Source: JAFIHK01 sp041441455 (GTDB taxonomy: Bacteria; Bacteroidota; Bacteroidia; Bacteroidales; UBA932). From it: a stretch of 8,932 bases of DNA. The translations under genes were made by a program, and so were the position numbers. The notes below the pieces were generated by a model. The model saw only the letters and a list, made by a program, of their open reading frames with translations, made no database searches and was not told the DNA's origin. Positions 6,569 to 8,932 of the stretch are shown here, one piece after another. The first letter of the stretch is position 1; each line of letters begins with the position of its first letter. The stretch spans positions 1 to 8,932 of the forward strand of contig JASDTB010000095.1 in the NCBI GenBank assembly GCA_041441455.1. The letters are read 5' to 3'.

Positions 6569-7747
6569 ATGGAAATTATGAAAAAAAGTTTATTGACAAT
6601 TGCTTTGTTAGTATTCTCTGTTGCGCTTTTTGCGCAAAAGGTTGAAAAGGGCAACGATAAGTATGGTCCTTTCTTAACTAACAAATTCTCAGACAACTGG
6701 TTCTTCTCAGTTGGGGGTGGTGCTCAAGTATATTTTGGAGAAAATGACGGACAAGCATCTTTTGGAAAACGATTAGCACCTGCATTTGATATCGCAGTTG
6801 GTAAATGGTTTACTCCATTTATTGGTGCAAGATTACAGTTTGCTGGTATTCAAGCAAAAGGTATGACAGGAGTGACTGGTCCATTTAAAGAGGGAGCTCC
6901 TGATGCAAGTGGTTTATACAAAGAGAAATTTAATGTGACTAACCTACATGGTGACTTCTTATGGAATTTTTCAAACCAAGTTGCTGGTTATAAAGAAGAC
7001 AGACTTTACTCAGCTATTCCTTTCGTAGGTATTGGTTGGGCACATGGCTGGAAGAGTGGTGTTTCTTACACAAAAGAAGAGATTGCACTTAATGCTGGTT
7101 TGATTAACAAATTCAGAATCAACGAAGCTTTAGATTTCAATGTTGAACTTAGAGGAATGCTAGTTCACGAGAGATTTGAAGGAACAGTTGGTAGCAGAAA
7201 AGGCGAAGGTATTGGATCTGCTACAATTGGTATTACTTACAAATTCCACAAACGTGGTTTCGATCGTCCTGCACCTCCAGTAGTTCCAGATTATACTCCT
7301 TACAACAAGAAGATTGCTGAATTAGAAAACCAACTAAGTGCAGCTGAAAATAAAGCTAAAAACCTACAAAGCGAGTTAGTATCTGAAAAGAACAAGCCTG
7401 CAAAAGAGGTTGTTAAAACTGAGGCCTTCATCCCTTCTCTTGCGATTTTCTTCCAAATTAATAAGTATGATCTATCTGATAAAGACATGATCAACCTAGG
7501 AAACATTGCAGAAGTTATTAAGAAAGTGCCTGGTAAAACTTACAAAATTATTGGTACAGCTGATAAACAAACTGGTTCTGCAAAACATAACCAAATGTTG
7601 AGCGAAAAGAGAGCACAAAAAGTTTACGACACTCTAGTAAATAAATTTGGTGTTAATCCTTCGCAACTTCAAATGGATGCAAGAGGAAGTCAATTCCAAC
7701 CATTTGGTAAGCCATATCTAAATAGAGTTGCTATAGTTGAGAACTAG
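6569..7747 (+). CDS. OmpA-family outer membrane protein (Omp40/41, Pgm6/7-like)
   Basis: A 392-residue outer membrane protein tying the outer membrane to peptidoglycan. After the signal peptide (cut probably after Ala22, LFA|Q), residues about 40-226 form a beta-barrel rich in aromatic strand ends. A Pro-rich hinge (233-240) is followed by a coiled-coil segment (about 246-276, KKIAELENQL onward). The C-terminal OmpA domain (about 288-392) carries the peptidoglycan-binding pattern N-x2-L-S-x2-R-A-x2-V at Asn341-Val352, with Asp332 in the preceding loop. Length and layout resemble Porphyromonas gingivalis Omp40/41 (380 and 391 residues), which form heterotrimers from adjacent genes. Only one copy is present here. 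A second ATG at 6578 gives a protein three residues shorter with the more usual MKKSLL start, and I consider it equally or more likely. The gene has its own terminator. In its 160-bp leader beyond the previous terminator I found no exact TAnnTTTG box; the least poor candidate is TACCTTGC at 6482-6489 with TTG 19 nt upstream. Confidence 0.95.
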   Translation: MEIMKKSLLTIALLVFSVALFAQKVEKGNDKYGPFLTNKFSDNWFFSVGGGAQVYFGENDGQASFGKRLAPAFDIAVGKWFTPFIGARLQFAGIQAKGMTGVTGPFKEGAPDASGLYKEKFNVTNLHGDFLWNFSNQVAGYKEDRLYSAIPFVGIGWAHGWKSGVSYTKEEIALNAGLINKFRINEALDFNVELRGMLVHERFEGTVGSRKGEGIGSATIGITYKFHKRGFDRPAPPVVPDYTPYNKKIAELENQLSAAENKAKNLQSELVSEKNKPAKEVVKTEAFIPSLAIFFQINKYDLSDKDMINLGNIAEVIKKVPGKTYKIIGTADKQTGSAKHNQMLSEKRAQKVYDTLVNKFGVNPSQLQMDARGSQFQPFGKPYLNRVAIVEN

Positions 7748-7769
7748 TATTTAGGATAATAATAAAATG

Positions 7770-7798
7770 AATGGGTGGCTAAATGTCACCCATTTTTT
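7770..7798 (+). terminator. Rho-independent terminator after the OmpA gene
   Basis: AATGGGTG (7770-7777) pairs with CACCCATT (7787-7794). The stem can extend inward by a G-U and a C-G pair to leave a 5-nt TAAAT loop. A run of six T ends at 7798, overlapping the stem base. It lies 22 bp after the stop codon. The flanking A-rich bases give weak two-way character, but no gene approaches from the right. Confidence 0.9.
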
Positions 7799-7915
7799 AT
7801 TTAGTTCTATTAACTTTCTTGATATAGATACCATAAACTTTCTACATATAGTTTCTATAATCTTTATAAATTTACATTATATCTCAATTATTATTTAAGA
7901 ATTAAATCTTTAGCT

Positions 7916-8863
7916 ATGGAAAATCAAGAATTCGATTTTAAAGGGACAACTCTGAATGGCTTTTTTGCTCTATTCTCGTTCTTTCTCATAATTGCAACTT
8001 CAATTGCACTACTTTTTTTTATTGAGCAAATTGGCGAATGGATCATTATTATCTCTGTATTAGGATTTCTAAAAGCATTCTTTATTCTGTTTGGTTTTAT
8101 GCAACTTGAGCCGAATGAAGCGAGAGCAATGGTATTCTTTGGTAAGTATAAAGGAACTTTTCGTAGAACTGGTTTCTTTTGGGTAAATCCATTTATGGCA
8201 AAGAAAAAACTTTCGCTAAGAGCAAGAAATCTGGATGTTAAGCCAATTAAAGTTAACGATAAAACAGGTAATCCTATAATGATAGGTTTAGTATTGGTTT
8301 GGAAATTGAAAGATACTTATAAAGCTATGTTTGAAATAGATTCTCAAACGATGGCAATGACTAACCAAACAAACAATGCTGCTGCAGGTATCCAAACAGT
8401 TGGTAGTAGAATGTCTGCATTTGAAAATTTCGTAAAAGTTCAATCAGATGCTGCTTTGAGGCAAGTTGCTGGGCAATATGCCTATGACGACAATGAAGCA
8501 GGGCAGGAGGGTCTAACCCTTCGCGAAGGAGGCGAGGAGATAAATCACAAGCTAGTTTTAGAGTTAAATAATAGACTCTCTATGGCTGGAATGGAAATCA
8601 TTGAGGCTAGAATAAATTATCTTGCATATGCCCCAGAAATAGCAGCTGTGATGTTGAGAAGACAACAAGCGGCAGCTGTAATTGCAGCTCGTGAAAAAAT
8701 TGTTGAAGGAGCTGTCTCGATGGTTAAAATGGCAATAGAGAAACTAGAAAAAGAAGAGGTAGTTAAATTCGATAAAGATCAAAGAGCCAAGTTAGTCTCT
8801 AATCTTTTAGTTGTACTATGTGCAGATGAATCAGCCCAACCTGTAATCAGTACTGGTGAATAA
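7916..8863 (+). CDS. SPFH/band-7 domain membrane protein
   Basis: A 315-residue protein of the stomatin/prohibitin/flotillin/HflK superfamily, predicted to assemble into membrane-bound oligomers. Two hydrophobic helices (about 13-36 and 42-63) anchor it. The SPFH domain begins at LEPNEARAMVFFGKYKGTF (64-82), with the GFFWVNPF turn at 86-93 and a core beta region up to about 140. The helical part follows: ENFVKVQSDAALRQVAG (170-186), EARINYLAYAPEIAAVML (230-247), and the Ala-rich RRQQAAAVIAAREKIVEGAV helix (248-267). It ends in NLLVVLCADESAQPV (296-310), a pattern I recall as common in Bacteroidota members. Residues about 144-168 are a polar, Asn/Thr/Ala-rich stretch that looks like a lineage-variable insertion between core strand and helix. 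No SD. The gene stands alone here, 168 bp after the OmpA gene; no clear promoter consensus is seen in the A/T-rich gap. Its client or partner is unknown. Confidence 0.93.
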   Translation: MENQEFDFKGTTLNGFFALFSFFLIIATSIALLFFIEQIGEWIIIISVLGFLKAFFILFGFMQLEPNEARAMVFFGKYKGTFRRTGFFWVNPFMAKKKLSLRARNLDVKPIKVNDKTGNPIMIGLVLVWKLKDTYKAMFEIDSQTMAMTNQTNNAAAGIQTVGSRMSAFENFVKVQSDAALRQVAGQYAYDDNEAGQEGLTLREGGEEINHKLVLELNNRLSMAGMEIIEARINYLAYAPEIAAVMLRRQQAAAVIAAREKIVEGAVSMVKMAIEKLEKEEVVKFDKDQRAKLVSNLLVVLCADESAQPVISTGE

Positions 8864-8880
8864 TCTAATAGAATAGAACA

Positions 8881-8905
8881 TTAGTGTCCACTAAAAATTA
8901 ATTTT
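8881..8905. repeat. Two adjoining palindromes at the right edge
   Basis: TTAGTG-tc-CACTAA (8881-8894) is a 6-bp inverted repeat with a 2-nt gap. It shares one base with AAAATTAATTTT (8894-8905), a perfect 12-bp palindrome. They lie 17 bp after the SPFH stop codon and no T-run follows, so this is not a standard terminator. It could be an operator-like site or the end of an insertion sequence running out of the window. Neither reading can be settled from these bases. Confidence 0.5.
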
Positions 8906-8932
8906 CGTTCTTTGAAATCGTTATAATTTAGC

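Noticed and set aside
6466..6696. Minus-strand open frame of 76 codons spanning the OmpA leader and signal peptide
   Set aside because: About half is the complement of the OmpA coding start; the protein is Pro/Phe-rich without a family pattern and no -7 box was seen on that strand.
8502..8540. SD-like GGAGG runs, an AGGGT/ACCCT hairpin and a 12-bp palindrome (CCTTCGCGAAGG, 8518-8529) inside the SPFH gene
   Set aside because: They lie in conserved coding sequence (EGLTLREGGEE), no in-frame start follows at a useful distance and no T-run follows the hairpin, so coding constraint explains them.
1..8932. A new defence, mobile or biosynthetic system
   Set aside because: Every substantial reading frame is accounted for by an envelope, peptide-use or ribosomal family; there is no CRISPR array, recombinase, toxin-antitoxin pair, reverse transcriptase or unexplained large gap.

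Overview
This is an ordinary chromosomal stretch from a low-GC member of the Bacteroidota, most probably order Bacteroidales. The evidence is the gene content: a Bacteroidota-type POT transporter, a DUF4831-type secreted protein, an OmpA protein resembling Porphyromonas Omp40/41 (Pgm6/7), and a two-helix SPFH protein. Phylum-specific promoters of the TTTG / TAnnTTTG type are present, and most genes start behind A/T-rich leaders without a Shine-Dalgarno (SD) sequence. I cannot name the genus from the sequence alone.

Layout, left to right. A proton-coupled oligopeptide transporter of the POT/PTR2 family lies on the minus strand (25-1566). It is transcribed divergently, across an 88-bp gap with one -7 box per strand, from a lipid A acyltransferase (LpxL/HtrB family, 1655-2593). 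The acyltransferase overlaps a secreted DUF4831-type protein (2577-3653) by 17 bp. After a short A/T-rich spacer with three copies of an 8-bp repeat comes a complete M20C dipeptidase, pepD (3718-5175). Next is the ribosomal protein operon rpsF-rpsR-rplI (5242-6341), with a consensus promoter and a strong intrinsic terminator. An OmpA-family outer membrane protein (6569-7747) follows with its own terminator, then an SPFH/band-7 membrane protein (7916-8863). The last 69 bases are non-coding and hold two palindromes.

Functional themes are the cell envelope (lipid A acylation, OmpA, SPFH and the DUF4831 protein) and peptide use (the POT transporter imports di/tripeptides and PepD can cleave dipeptides). 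The ribosomal operon is the third element. All genes look intact. I see no CRISPR array, tRNA, rRNA, complete mobile element, phage or defence system.

The most interesting signal is regulatory. rpsR (bS18) and rplI (bL9) are each preceded by the identical 10-mer CTAAGGAGGA, a near-perfect SD, while no other gene here has one. Bacteroidota ribosomes are known to hide the anti-SD in a pocket formed by bS21, bS18 and bS6, and strong SDs before bS21 or bS18 genes have been proposed as autoregulatory switches. This operon encodes two of the three pocket proteins, and the second SD may extend such control to bL9.
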